Shown here: one piece after another, positions 31,055 to 40,376 of the stretch | Layout of the letters: each line of letters starts with the position of its first letter | Position numbering within the stretch: position 1 is the first letter of the stretch | Source: Cladocopium goreaui | Lineage: Eukaryota > Sar > Dinophyceae > Suessiales > Symbiodiniaceae | Length of the DNA: 64,000 nucleotides | Direction: 5' to 3' | Assembly: GCA_947184155.2 (NCBI GenBank) | Contig: CAMXCT020001700.1 | Span: 62,001 to 126,000, forward strand | Notes under the pieces: generated by a model | What the model was told of the DNA's origin: nothing | What the model saw: only the letters and a program-made list of their open reading frames with translations | Databases searched by the model: none | Program-made: the position numbers and the translations under genes

Positions 31055-31482
31055 CATCCTCATCCTCATCCTCATCATCATCATCATCATCATCATCCTT
31101 ATCATCATCATCATTATCATCATCTTCATCATCATCCCTTATGAAGATAAGTTGATGCTATTATCAGTTTCAGCATATTTGCCACGGGGGTTGAGGATTG
31201 TTTGATCCCTTATGAAGATATGTTGATGCTATTTTCAGATTCAGCATATTTGTCAAAGGGTGTGGTGGATTTTTTGATCCCTTATGAAGATAAGTTGACA
31301 TTATTCCTTATTCAACATATTTGCCAGAGGGGGTGGTGGATTTATGATCCCTTATGAAGATAAGTTGATGTGATTACACCATTCAACATATTTGTCATAG
31401 GGGGTGGCAGATTTAGATCATAAGACATATAAGTTGATGGTATTACCCCATTCCACATGAGTTGACACTGGTGGTGATGATG

Positions 31483-31514
<32 letters not shown>

Positions 31515-32237
31515 GATGATGATGGTGGTGATGATGATGATTGAAAGTGTGGAGCAACGTCCGGGTTGGACGGAACATGTTTTATCTGGTTGATCAACAT
31601 AAATATGACTGAAACCAGCCCTAGTCTCCATTTCATCCCAATTGGTGACGATGCCATCGTGGATGGGGTAGTGCAATTTCAGCGCGCGGCTTTTTTTCTG
31701 TGCTTCATTTCCAATATAGCCTGGTTGGCTGGTGCATCTCCCTATCCAACTGTAACTGGAATGGTCCATGATTGCTAATGGTAGAGAAAACTGGGATGTA
31801 CCGTGATATGATTGAGCTGTTGCTGGTTTCAAACAGCAACCATCCAACAGTTGTCTGGGTGATCAACATCATCAACTTGAGGACTGGTGGAAAGGTACGA
31901 AAGCTGCCTGGCAGGGTTAGGGCGGAGATGAATAGAAGCTATCACTAGGTTGATGCTGACTCACTATGAAGTTGCCAGTTTTCAGAAAGCATTCACCATT
32001 GCGGGCCAAACTACCCCAACATGTCTCGGGTTGAACCCCTCAGCTCAAAAGAGCTAGTTTTCGTCATAAGGCTGAAATCACGACCTAGTAGCTGTCCTTG
32101 TCCATGTCCACGATTCCAGGTTTTGGCCACCCAACGATGGATGGGAAAACCGCTCGTGGACAATCGTCACCCGCAAAGCCGGCCTTGCACATTCCACTGC
32201 CATTGTCCACCACAATTGCTACAACGTCATCATCCAT
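29784..32237 (-). CDS. Actin, four exons
   Basis: Conventional actin with three inferred introns. Exons: 32237-32093, 31720-31629, 30812-30420, 30284-29784. Joined, they are 1131 nt, i.e. 376 aa, the normal actin length, in one frame. Exon 1 carries the phosphate loop ([17 protein letters not shown]); exon 2 IVTNWDEM; exon 3 [19 protein letters not shown] and [10 protein letters not shown]; exon 4 [26 protein letters not shown] and [12 protein letters not shown]. Divergent points: a shortened, altered DNase-loop region ([14 protein letters not shown]) and a C-terminus ending [10 protein letters not shown] rather than HRKCF. Intron 1 fits GC-AG. Introns 2 and 3 each have GAG at both exon ends, so exact cuts are ambiguous by 3 nt. 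Likely functional. Confidence 0.9.
30974..31135. repeat. ATC/CTC trinucleotide repeat in actin intron 2
   Basis: Long CATCAT/CATCCT run; simple repeat frames (poly-His, poly-Met, poly-Ile) are artefacts. Confidence 0.95.
31132..31455. repeat. ~71-bp tandem repeat in actin intron 2
   Basis: Units begin GATCCCTTATGAAGATAAGT at about 31133, 31204, 31276 and 31346, with a diverged fifth at 31416. Each contains TTCAGCATATTTG(C/T)CA and a G-rich segment. Confidence 0.9.
31470..31545. repeat. GAT/AAT trinucleotide repeat in actin intron 2
   Basis: GATGATGATAATAATAAT-type run, inverse in sense to the tract at 30974. Confidence 0.9.
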
Positions 32238-33512
32238 GGCTGCAAGACTGGGATGAGGCTGCAAGAGTGGGATAATCAAATCAAACGCATTTGTTCTCGT
32301 TTTTGAGTTGGGCACATGTGCCAACCAACTCTCTGAGAGGCAGTCGGGCGGGTAAGGCTGATCCACTCTAAAGTTTGCCATGATGAACTATTAACAATTA
32401 CATAACCATTAGTTAAATAAGTTATATAGCCATTCATCAACCAAAGAAACACAGATCCGCACGAATGAAGTGTTGTTGGCACAAGAACTATCACAGACGA
32501 ATCACTAAACAAGAGAACATCACTCCAGCGCCATCCCGAAAAATTCCCATCAACCGCCCTTCGTGTTAAATAAGTATTAGTGATTAACCATGTTTGCGCA
32601 CTCTGTGCAGCATCTCACTTTCACCTGCTGGTCCCCCACAATGCTTGGATACTCTCAACATCCCTCAACTAGCATCAGAAACAAAAACTGGATAAAGTCA
32701 TCATAAAGTGCAAATCGTTTTCAGCAGGCCAAAAGGCGTGGTGTTGATGCATTTTTCATGTTACATTTGGTCGCTTGGATGAAACAGACTGTAAACAGCT
32801 GTAGTAAAGTTTCCAACTTTTTTGGGGGGGGGCTACACTACACCCTTGGTGCCACCTTGTAACTGCAGAATCACATCAGTGTCACGATGAAAAATTCCGT
32901 TGCCCCACCTGCATCAGCAGATCAGTAAATCCCAACCGGACATCACTTCGAGGTCTCGCAGCTACCATCTGAAGACATACAACTGTAGCAGGGAAACCTC
33001 CTCCGTATGTCATGACCCAAAAAAATGGTACGGTTGAAAAAATTGAAAATCACAACTTGCAAAAACAACGCTGAAAATGCACACTACGTTTTAGTTCACG
33101 CAATGGTTTCCGTTGCTTCAGTTTCCCAAATGTTACGATCCTACAATTAAACATTCAACACCGAAGGCTGCCGCAAGAGTGCATGTTTTTTTTAAAGCGT
33201 GGTGCAAAGACCAGGTCAAACCCTGTCATACTACAATGAACCAGCGGGTCCCTTTTGCACAGAAAGACCTAGAGAGATGTACCCCAAACCAAACCGATCA
33301 AACAACCCAGAAGGCGGGGTATATTAAGATCGATATAAAGAGGTGGGGAGTTCCCAAAGCGCCAAACTTTATCGAAAATCAACCAGCCGGAGTATGAACT
33401 CCCCAAAACTAATCGATTGACGCACCCAGTCAGCGGACTGCAACAACCTTTTTGGTCACGCGGTTGAATGTTAAATTGAGGTGGCCACTTTCAACCTCTC
33501 TGGGTCACTTGA
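32238..33512. other. Actin 5' flank and spacer
   Basis: No gene recognised. It presumably contains actin 5' control sequences, but no dinoflagellate spliced-leader relic or clear promoter motif could be identified. Confidence 0.5.
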
Positions 33513-33872
33513 TTAAGTTACACGCTAAGACGCCAAGTGTAGAAGTCATCCTTCCAAGTTACAAATCGAAACAAGTTCGAAAAAGAAACATAAAAACCCT
33601 AAACAAAAAAACAACATGTGCACATGCGGAAAATGACAGCACTGTTGGATTCAGAATGCAAACACTCGCTCATCCTTTTTTGACACAGCGTGGGGAGAAT
33701 CTCAAACTGTTCCATGCTGGATTTCTCATCCACCGTGACGACCTTTCGCCACATCTTCCACATTTCGTTTTCATTTGCAAACATCAAACGACCTGCATCG
33801 GTCACATGGCCAAAGTGGCTAATTGCAAAAAAAACATATCCAGCAGCTTCCACAGGCATGTCACCCGCACTC
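33513..33872 (-). repeat. Element C repeat B2
   Basis: ~360 bp, nearly identical to B1 (35031-35392), with only a few substitutions and single-base length changes in A-runs. Confidence 0.93.
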
Positions 33873-34550
33873 TGTCACTTGTATTCCGTCAGGTCGATGT
33901 CCAGGGATCAGCAAGTGTGACAGTGTCGGGTAATGCAAAGGGCGCGATGACGACAGTAGGGGCGGTATCGGGGCCCCCTGTGTCAGGTGCAGCATGAGCA
34001 GCAGCTGTAGCGTCTGGCCGTAGCTGCAAAATTTGGTAAATGCTTTGGAAAAGTAACATAGCGTCGTCCAAAGTGCAGCCATTTCTTTGTGAAGGTTCTT
34101 ATCGTACTTCTCATGGAACCAGTCTGTGTGTTCAGCAAGGCTTTGGATAGCCAAGGGTATGAGCGGTGCCCACTGCTGGAACCGGTCGTCCATAATAGAG
34201 GACAGTGGAAGGTTCTCCCTTGGCAAAGCGAGCTGAGAACTGGTCTGAACTGGCTGCTCAGGAAAAAGGAGGGCCTCCATCAAAATCAACGAATGGGTCA
34301 GTCCGCTCCATAATTGGAACAGGGAATCGAGGAAGCGAGGCCTTCCAAGAAATTGCAGCACGGCTGCGCATGCTGCAACAATTTGCTCGAATTGTCGCAC
34401 GCGGCTTGCAGTGTCATCACCGAGTTGTTGTTGAAGAAAGGCGACTCCAACCGTAGCCATAACTGTGAAGTTGACGATTTTTGGCGTCTGCATCAAAACC
34501 CAACGTATGCAAAGGGCGGGAATCGAAGATTGGGTGGGACAAAAACCCAC
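33861..34550 (-). CDS. Unrecognised 229-codon frame between A2 and B2 of element C
   Basis: Runs from the edge of A2 to the edge of B2. A credible internal start is MATVGVAFLQQQL near 34461. The sequence is helical and amphipathic (FEQIVAACAAVLQFLG, LIPLAIQSLAEHTDWFHEKY). No domain recognised. It may be a passenger gene, part of a deleted sister element, or chance. Its end runs into B2 just as the RT-RNase H frame ends at the edge of B1. Confidence 0.4.
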   Translation of the reverse strand: MGFCPTQSSIPALCIRWVLMQTPKIVNFTVMATVGVAFLQQQLGDDTASRVRQFEQIVAACAAVLQFLGRPRFLDSLFQLWSGLTHSLILMEALLFPEQPVQTSSQLALPRENLPLSSIMDDRFQQWAPLIPLAIQSLAEHTDWFHEKYDKNLHKEMAALWTTLCYFSKAFTKFCSYGQTLQLLLMLHLTQGAPIPPLLSSSRPLHYPTLSHLLIPGHRPDGIQVTECG

Positions 34551-35030
34551 TTGGAACCAAACGTCACTTGTGAAAAAAGAGTGAATGACAGATCGACCAC
34601 TGAACAGAATAAACAGACATCACTGGAATCGTTTCACGTTTGTTTGGATACAAGAGACATCACAAAAACATGTTGCGTTCAAATTGTGGTACATCCCATG
34701 ATCCCATGAGGTTGGAACATCTCCAACATTTAATTTCAAACACATGAAATAAACAAGAAAATAAAACGCAGAGTTCGATCATCCGAACGCGCTTGCACAC
34801 ATGGAACAAGAGACATGAACGGGTCGCTTAAGATAGATTTAAAACCAACTACAGGTGCACGAAGGTTCAAAAAACATCGAAGGGTTTTCACTGGGCATGT
34901 AATACCCAGGTATATGAGATTTGGTACACGTGTGTTTTTCAAGGCGGTGTAATTTTTCTTGGCTCAAAAATTTTCATAAAATTTTTGCACGCTGTTTAAC
35001 TTAAGGCGCTATCAGTTCCTGACAGTTTGC
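34539..35030 (-). repeat. Element C repeat A2
   Basis: ~490 bp, matching A1 (42748-43231) closely apart from an 8-bp duplication (CATGATCC region near 34690) and scattered substitutions. It directly adjoins B1. Confidence 0.94.
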
Positions 35031-35392
35031 TTAAGTTACACCCTAAGACGCCAAGTGTAGAAGTCATCCTTCCAAGTTACAAATCGAAACAAGTTCGAAA
35101 AAGAAAACATAAAAACCCTAAACAAAAAAAACAACATGTGCACATGCGGAAAATGACAGCGCTGTTGGATTCAGAATGCAAACACTCGCTCATCCTTTTT
35201 TGACACAGCGTGGGGAGAATCTCAAACTGTTCCATGCTGGATTTCTCATCCACCGTGACGACCTTTCGCCACATCTTCCACATTTCATTTTCATTTGCAA
35301 ACATCAAACGACCTGCATCGGTCACATGGCCAAAGTGGCTAATTGCAAAGAAAACATATCCAGCAGCTTCCACAGGCATGTCACCCGCACTC
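35031..35392 (-). repeat. Element C repeat B1
   Basis: ~362 bp, lying 6 bp beyond the RT-RNase H stop codon. Confidence 0.94.
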
Positions 35393-35398
35393 CCCACT

Positions 35399-36898
35399 TT
35401 AACCGTTGTGCTCAAGATTTCCTATCAGCTTATTTAGGTGAGGCCTCACCAAATCAGCTGAGAGGAACTTAACAAGGATACCTTGGGAGGAATTCCTAGA
35501 AGGGGCATCAGCTATATTACTAGAGGAAGGAACCCTTGCATGCCAAGCTGTTAGGCAGGCAGCATCCTCCTGTTTGAGCAGGGCAGAGACTAGCGCTGAC
35601 CCTGGCCAAGTCCTCGCGCTGCCACTGATCGCCACGTCCCTGGCACCATTGTTGTCAACATACATGACACAAGGGCGATTTCGGAGCATCTTCCTCCAGA
35701 GTTTCACACAAAGCACCAACGCAAGTAGTTCCGCTTCAAAGATGACTGTGGATTTCAAGGGGTACCCAAGAGTTTTTAGGTCAGACCCAGTCAGAGAGAT
35801 GGAGATTGCTGCCAACTGTCTACCCGTCTCATCGCAAAGTACACCACCGAGGCCGCAAGGCCAGTGGGACCCATCAGGGTTGAAACTTGCATCCGTGAAC
35901 AAAAGCATTGGCTTGTCCCAGGTGGCTGTTATTTCCCTGGGTCTTGCGGCAACAAGGCTATCTACAAACGCTTGCAAACAGGCAATGGCATGATCCGTCA
36001 ACGACTCGCCTCTGTCACTGTAAGCATGGGCAGTGATAGCGGATAGGCAGAGTTTTGCGGATCTGCCCCATATTTGACTCTTAGCAAACTGCACCCTACC
36101 TCTCAGCCCTAGCGCGCTCTTAGGGCCCAACTTCCCGGTTTTCATTGCTTGCTCTATCGTGGTCTTTAGCTCATCAATTCTTTTCCTAGTGTTGCGGAAG
36201 AGGACCAGGCCGGACCTCCATTGTGAGCAATCAATTTCGACCCCTAGCGCTTTGAAGGTGCTAGCAAAGGGGAGGTTTTTGTCACCCTCCGAGACCAGCC
36301 AACCTAACAAGCGGAAAAACTGCTTTGTCGCAATCTCCATGGTGGGCACTTCGCTCTTTCTGCAGAGGGTTATGAAGTCGTCGAAGAAGCTACTCCAAGG
36401 GAACTTAAGAGAAACACAACCAAGCCACCACAGGGAGTGAGCTACTCTAAGGAATGAATACACAGACCTACTGGCACCAAAAGGCAACGCCCTCATGGAG
36501 TATATTTTTGCAGATTTTGTGGAGGGGTCGTAGACAGCAATGTATGAAACCCATCGGGAGCGTGGGGAAACACCAAGCTGACGGTAGGCTGAAGACAGGT
36601 CGATGGTCTTGCCCATCCATTCAGTGTCCCCATGCTGACGAAGCAACTCCATGCACAAAGCGGCTACGATGTCAAGAGTGTGAAGCTTCGGGGCGTTCTC
36701 AACTTGGACCGTTTGGTTCACATTGGACGCCGTAAAGTCATCGATCAAGCGGATCTTGACCACCTCGCCTGAAGATTGGCGTATCCCCAAACGCCTGCTA
36801 ACAACAGCGCTCTGTTCAAGAGTGCTCACGTCGATAGGGCCCTCCAGCCAGCCACATGCAACTTCATCCTGCGTTTTGTTGAAGACCTCAGGTCGATC
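35399..36898 (-). CDS. Element C reverse transcriptase and RNase H
   Basis: Sensible coding enters from another frame near 36895 and runs to 35399. Numbering from the GTG at 36829: RT motif A Asp77 (TIDLSSAYRQ), motif B LPFGASRS at 115-122, motif C FFDDF with Asp150-Asp151, then thumb/connection (GPKSALGLRGRVQFAKSQ). RNase H: Asp313 (FTDASFNPDG), Glu365 (FEAELLAL), Asp392 (YVDNNGA), Asp441 (NIADAPSR). All catalytic residues are intact and RNase H is contiguous, unlike element A. The domain ends right at B1, so nothing (no YR) follows it. Confidence 0.85.
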   Translation of the reverse strand, partial: DRPEVFNKTQDEVACGWLEGPIDVSTLEQSAVVSRRLGIRQSSGEVVKIRLIDDFTASNVNQTVQVENAPKLHTLDIVAALCMELLRQHGDTEWMGKTIDLSSAYRQLGVSPRSRWVSYIAVYDPSTKSAKIYSMRALPFGASRSVYSFLRVAHSLWWLGCVSLKFPWSSFFDDFITLCRKSEVPTMEIATKQFFRLLGWLVSEGDKNLPFASTFKALGVEIDCSQWRSGLVLFRNTRKRIDELKTTIEQAMKTGKLGPKSALGLRGRVQFAKSQIWGRSAKLCLSAITAHAYSDRGESLTDHAIACLQAFVDSLVAARPREITATWDKPMLLFTDASFNPDGSHWPCGLGGVLCDETGRQLAAISISLTGSDLKTLGYPLKSTVIFEAELLALVLCVKLWRKMLRNRPCVMYVDNNGARDVAISGSARTWPGSALVSALLKQEDAACLTAWHARVPSSSNIADAPSRNSSQGILVKFLSADLVRPHLNKLIGNLEHNG

Positions 36899-36935
36899 TC
36901 ATCATCACCCGATGATCGCACTGATGCAAGCAAGG

Positions 36936-38696
36936 CTACACGCGACGCCCTAGCCGAGGACGCCAACTCATCTTCGGTGATCTTGGCTGGTTTGAAACCT
37001 GGTTCAAGAATGGCACGTCAGGTGCCGCTCCGGACAAAGTTATGCCTGAGATTACCTCATCAAACACTGCCACATCAGGATATTGGTAGTACTCAAGCAT
37101 CTCTTTCCACAACAGCAAACGTTTTGGTGCAAGAATGCCCTTCAATGAAGGGTGCAGAGACTCATGCAATGTCCTTTCTTCGTCACGCAATTCTCGACCA
37201 CGGTTTAGCCATAAATTCAAGGTGTCTGACCTGTGTCTGGCTACTTCTTTAGGGGACTTCAAGGACAAAAAGTTCAAGACATTCTTCAAGGCACAAGGTA
37301 ACCTAGTCTCGCTTCCTGCAGGGTGCCCAGCCCAAGAAGCTGCGGAAATGAACTGGTCACACGACCTATAAATCCCAAAGTGTAGCTTGTTCGAGACTTT
37401 CTCAACGCAGGCATTGGGTGAATTCACAGGGTTTACCTGGGCGAGACTATGGGATTGGTTACCAGTATTAAGGGTATGGGGTTGGTTATTACCGTCACCT
37501 GAATTACCCCCATTACCATTACATGAATTTCCCCCATTTAACCGGAGTGGAGGTTTCTTGAGGAGACATGAGCCGGCTGGGATATTGAACCAGGACGATT
37601 GTAACTTGTCCCCAGGTTGGATGGGTACTGCACAGTCAGCTGGCACTTGCACGCTGACGCTTGTGTGAAATTCGGACACCAATGGTGCAATTTTACTGGC
37701 TTTTGGCTGCACACCTACTACCGAGCGTAGATACTGATAAGACACGTCATCAGGGGGGCAAAAGGCAACTGGTGGTGGCTGCCAGCCCCTTAAAATGAGT
37801 TCTTGGGCCAAGGAATATGCAATGCGATACGCAAGTGGCAAGGGATATGCAGTTTCTTTGGCAGTGGAAAATTTCCGGCCGGCTGGTCCATGAACAACAC
37901 CCCATGGCTTGTGTTTATGTGAGGCACTGATCCCAGGGCAAACTTGGTTGAGGTGAAGCAAAGTAGAGGTGTTGTGTGCAAGTGCTGTCCATTTTGGTCG
38001 GCTGGACCCATAGGCGCAAGCTTGGTGTGCCGTGAATTGCAAACGGCTGGCCAACAGTTGGAAGAAAGTGGTCTTCCAATACAATGACAATCTTGGATTT
38101 TCAATGCAAACAAGCTTACCGTTATCAAGGCAAAATTCCGCAGCTGCAGTAATGAAATGATATATGGCATTGGCTTGTGACACACGGAGACGATTGATGT
38201 ATGACATCTTGGAAACACCATTGGGCTGCACATCCGTTCGCAAAGGCTGGGGGCCAGCAATGAGAAAACCATTGGGAAGCTTAATGGGGATACCTCTAGC
38301 TCTGCTACAAGTCCCGCAAGGAGGAGCTGCGAACATACCAACGCAATTTGGGGACTTAAGCCAAGTCCAGCAAAGGTCTCGACCAGCTTTGGTTGTGAGA
38401 TCGGCGATGAGCACACGCCCAGCATTCTTCTGCTTGATGTGGTCGACGCCAAATGAAGCAGATAGACCTAACTGTTGGAGGCATGCTGTGACTCGTGCGG
38501 AGCCAGCACAAAGCTCAATGATGAATGGGTCTTTGGCATTAAGGCTTTGATCGGTGCCTGAGTTTATGTTCGTGGTCTCAGGCTCATGGTGATCAGAGAA
38601 ATCAGGCTTATTGGAACAATTATTGTCAACTTGTGCAGAATTATGTTGCAAAAGGGGGCTGTAGTGAAACGGACTTGCATCAGCTCGGTCAAACAC
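36936..38696 (-). CDS. Element C C5-methyltransferase-like domain and linker
   Basis: 586-codon frame continuing, after one TGA (38751), from the CCCH finger frame. Methyltransferase-like region: motif I IIELCAGSARVTACLQQLG at ~59-77, acidic residue in FGVDHIK, LIADLTT at 96-102, catalytic-type AAPPCGTCSRARG at 124-135 (Cys127), and LVCIENPRLSLYW with ENP at 199-201. These match cytosine-C5 methyltransferase motifs I, IV and VI. A long linker with an Asn/Gly-rich stretch follows, then a helical segment leading to RT. Coding changes frame near 37010 (FEPGFKP-type sequence continues in the next frame), so this copy is broken. Such domains in dinoflagellate retroelements have precedent; enzymatic activity is unproven. 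Confidence 0.75.
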   Translation of the reverse strand: MFDRADASPFHYSPLLQHNSAQVDNNCSNKPDFSDHHEPETTNINSGTDQSLNAKDPFIIELCAGSARVTACLQQLGLSASFGVDHIKQKNAGRVLIADLTTKAGRDLCWTWLKSPNCVGMFAAPPCGTCSRARGIPIKLPNGFLIAGPQPLRTDVQPNGVSKMSYINRLRVSQANAIYHFITAAAEFCLDNGKLVCIENPRLSLYWKTTFFQLLASRLQFTAHQACAYGSSRPKWTALAHNTSTLLHLNQVCPGISASHKHKPWGVVHGPAGRKFSTAKETAYPLPLAYRIAYSLAQELILRGWQPPPVAFCPPDDVSYQYLRSVVGVQPKASKIAPLVSEFHTSVSVQVPADCAVPIQPGDKLQSSWFNIPAGSCLLKKPPLRLNGGNSCNGNGGNSGDGNNQPHTLNTGNQSHSLAQVNPVNSPNACVEKVSNKLHFGIYRSCDQFISAASWAGHPAGSETRLPCALKNVLNFLSLKSPKEVARHRSDTLNLWLNRGRELRDEERTLHESLHPSLKGILAPKRLLLWKEMLEYYQYPDVAVFDEVISGITLSGAAPDVPFLNQVSNQPRSPKMSWRPRLGRRV

Positions 38697-38750
38697 AGGG
38701 TCTGTACATGAGGAAAATTTGTGTTTGCGAGATGTTTCATGGCAAGGGAG

Positions 38751-39000
38751 TCAATGCTTCTTATGGTCGGCCATCGAATGCGGCCCATAGCAAATGCAGC
38801 ATAAATGGTACCCCTTTTTGCAACGGGAGCCCTCAGCCACAGATTCGCGACAACGCTTGAAAGCAAAGTCAAAACAGATTGGTGCACCATCAGGAGTGGT
38901 TGCGGTACCTCCTGCCTCTCTGATTTCTTTCGGAATTCTCTGATCCGATTTCTTGCCTTTGCCCTTACCCTTTGATGGTATATGGTTTAGGTCGGAAGCC
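38751..39000 (-). CDS. Element C Gag CCCH-type zinc finger region
   Basis: In the frame one base on from Gag: a Lys/Gly-rich segment (SKGKGKGKKSDQR), then ICFDFAFKRCRESVAEGSRC followed by KKGYH, a C-x7-C-...-C-x3-H (CCCH) finger, and a second Cys/His cluster (CCICYGPHSMADH). CCCH fingers bind RNA and could act as a nucleocapsid. TGA at 38751-38753 separates it from the methyltransferase frame. Reaching it needs a +1 shift near the Gag stop (38965), either programmed or mutational. Confidence 0.65.
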
Positions 39001-39993
39001 CCCCTTCTTGCCTCCTTTGGCAGCTCCATAGGATGGGTGGCTCTTGGGTGCAGCATGTGAATCACTTGCAGCACTTGATGATTTCGGTTGAGCCTTTGAC
39101 ACCAAAGGAAGAAGGGCAAAACTCACTTCGTATGTTTTCAATGATGCCTCCAGCTCAGTGTCCATTGCCAAAGCTCCTGCAAGGTCTGGTCGTGGCTTCA
39201 CATTCCGTTCAATCAATGAGGTCCAAGCTGCTTTGTCTGCAGAGATGAGCTGGGAAACACTGCACCGATTGTAGCCTGTGGGCGGCTCTCGATTCAAGTG
39301 TGAAAATAGAAGTTGCACATATTTGTCGTGTCGTGTATACGACATCACACCTGCAAAGTCAAGAGCAAGTCCACGTCGCTTCAAAGCTTCCAAAAGTTGA
39401 TACGAGGACTGCACATTGGTTTCGATTTCTGCATCCTTGTCTTTCACTATGATCTTTGATGATTCTACTTCAAGTAGTTTCGTCTGAGTCTTGCTGGTTG
39501 CTGCAAGCTCTGTGAGTCGGCTGTAGCACTTCTCCAAGGGGATGCAGCGCAGCACATTCTGGTCATATAACTGGGTAGCTAAATCCAATAGTGCATGACT
39601 CGGTTCTGCATGGCCTTCAATCAAGACTCCATTCAATCGGTTTCTGAGATTTGCCAATCTGGCCTCCCTTTCGGCTTGAGGCACCTTTCTGGCTGCAGTA
39701 GGCTCTGGGTTCGTGACTTTTTCCTTCAACATGGCAAGGAGTTGCGTTTGGCTTTCGAACAAAAGGCGTTTCAATGATGATACTGCTCCAATGGTTGCAC
39801 CAGGCTCCAATTGCCTGACCCATGTTGTAAAATCATCAGCAACTATTGGTTGGCCAGGCTGGCCATGTGCATATGCCAACGATGATATGGTTGTGATACC
39901 TGAGTTTCTCAATGCAATCCTGAGAGCTTGAGGGACTCGCACCTGTTCCAAACGCAAATTGAATTGTGCTTCGGAATCAACCAGAGAGGTCAT
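38965..39993 (-). CDS. Element C Gag-like protein
   Basis: 342 aa from ATG 39993. Mostly helical, with a heptad-like stretch (SLKRLLFESQTQLLAMLKEK) near residues 70-95 and a segment SAWTSLIERNVKPRPDLAGA-type late region, ending in a basic, Gly/Lys-rich tail (AAKGGKKGGFRPKPYTIKG). The basic tail and position before the CCCH finger, methyltransferase and RT suggest Gag. It starts 384 bp after the recombinase stop. Confidence 0.65.
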   Translation of the reverse strand: MTSLVDSEAQFNLRLEQVRVPQALRIALRNSGITTISSLAYAHGQPGQPIVADDFTTWVRQLEPGATIGAVSSLKRLLFESQTQLLAMLKEKVTNPEPTAARKVPQAEREARLANLRNRLNGVLIEGHAEPSHALLDLATQLYDQNVLRCIPLEKCYSRLTELAATSKTQTKLLEVESSKIIVKDKDAEIETNVQSSYQLLEALKRRGLALDFAGVMSYTRHDKYVQLLFSHLNREPPTGYNRCSVSQLISADKAAWTSLIERNVKPRPDLAGALAMDTELEASLKTYEVSFALLPLVSKAQPKSSSAASDSHAAPKSHPSYGAAKGGKKGGFRPKPYTIKG

Positions 39994-40376
39994 GGCTCCT
40001 ACCTGACACGCGAGTGACTACTATAGGTTCAAAAGGAAAGCAATTGATTAAACACAGATGTCACCAAATTGGGTGGGTTTACAATGGTGTTCGAGCAAAA
40101 CAAGTTTTAACTCTTGCTTAACAAGCATGTTGACGTGGCGTGCATGCAACAAATTCCTTGAACCACATCCAGTTGATGGAATCATCTCCATGCCATACAT
40201 GTGGCATCATTTTTCTGACATATGTTTGTCTTATCAAGAAAGCAACATCATACGCAGTGACTGGTTTAGCACCGCACAGAAAGCTTCACAGTGAAATGAA
40301 AATTAAACACGCTGGAAAGAGATTCCATGAATACGCAGCTCAAGCACTGGATTTCTTTTCAACCAGCGGGCACAAG

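Noticed and set aside
30743..31205. Poly-Met, poly-His and poly-Ile frames in actin intron 2
   Set aside because: Simple ATC repeat readings.
34448..34462. CCGTAGCCAT, similar to the start of the dinoflagellate spliced leader
   Set aside because: Only 10 nt match and the continuation (AACTG) differs; it lies on the strand opposite a frame that encodes MATVGV there.
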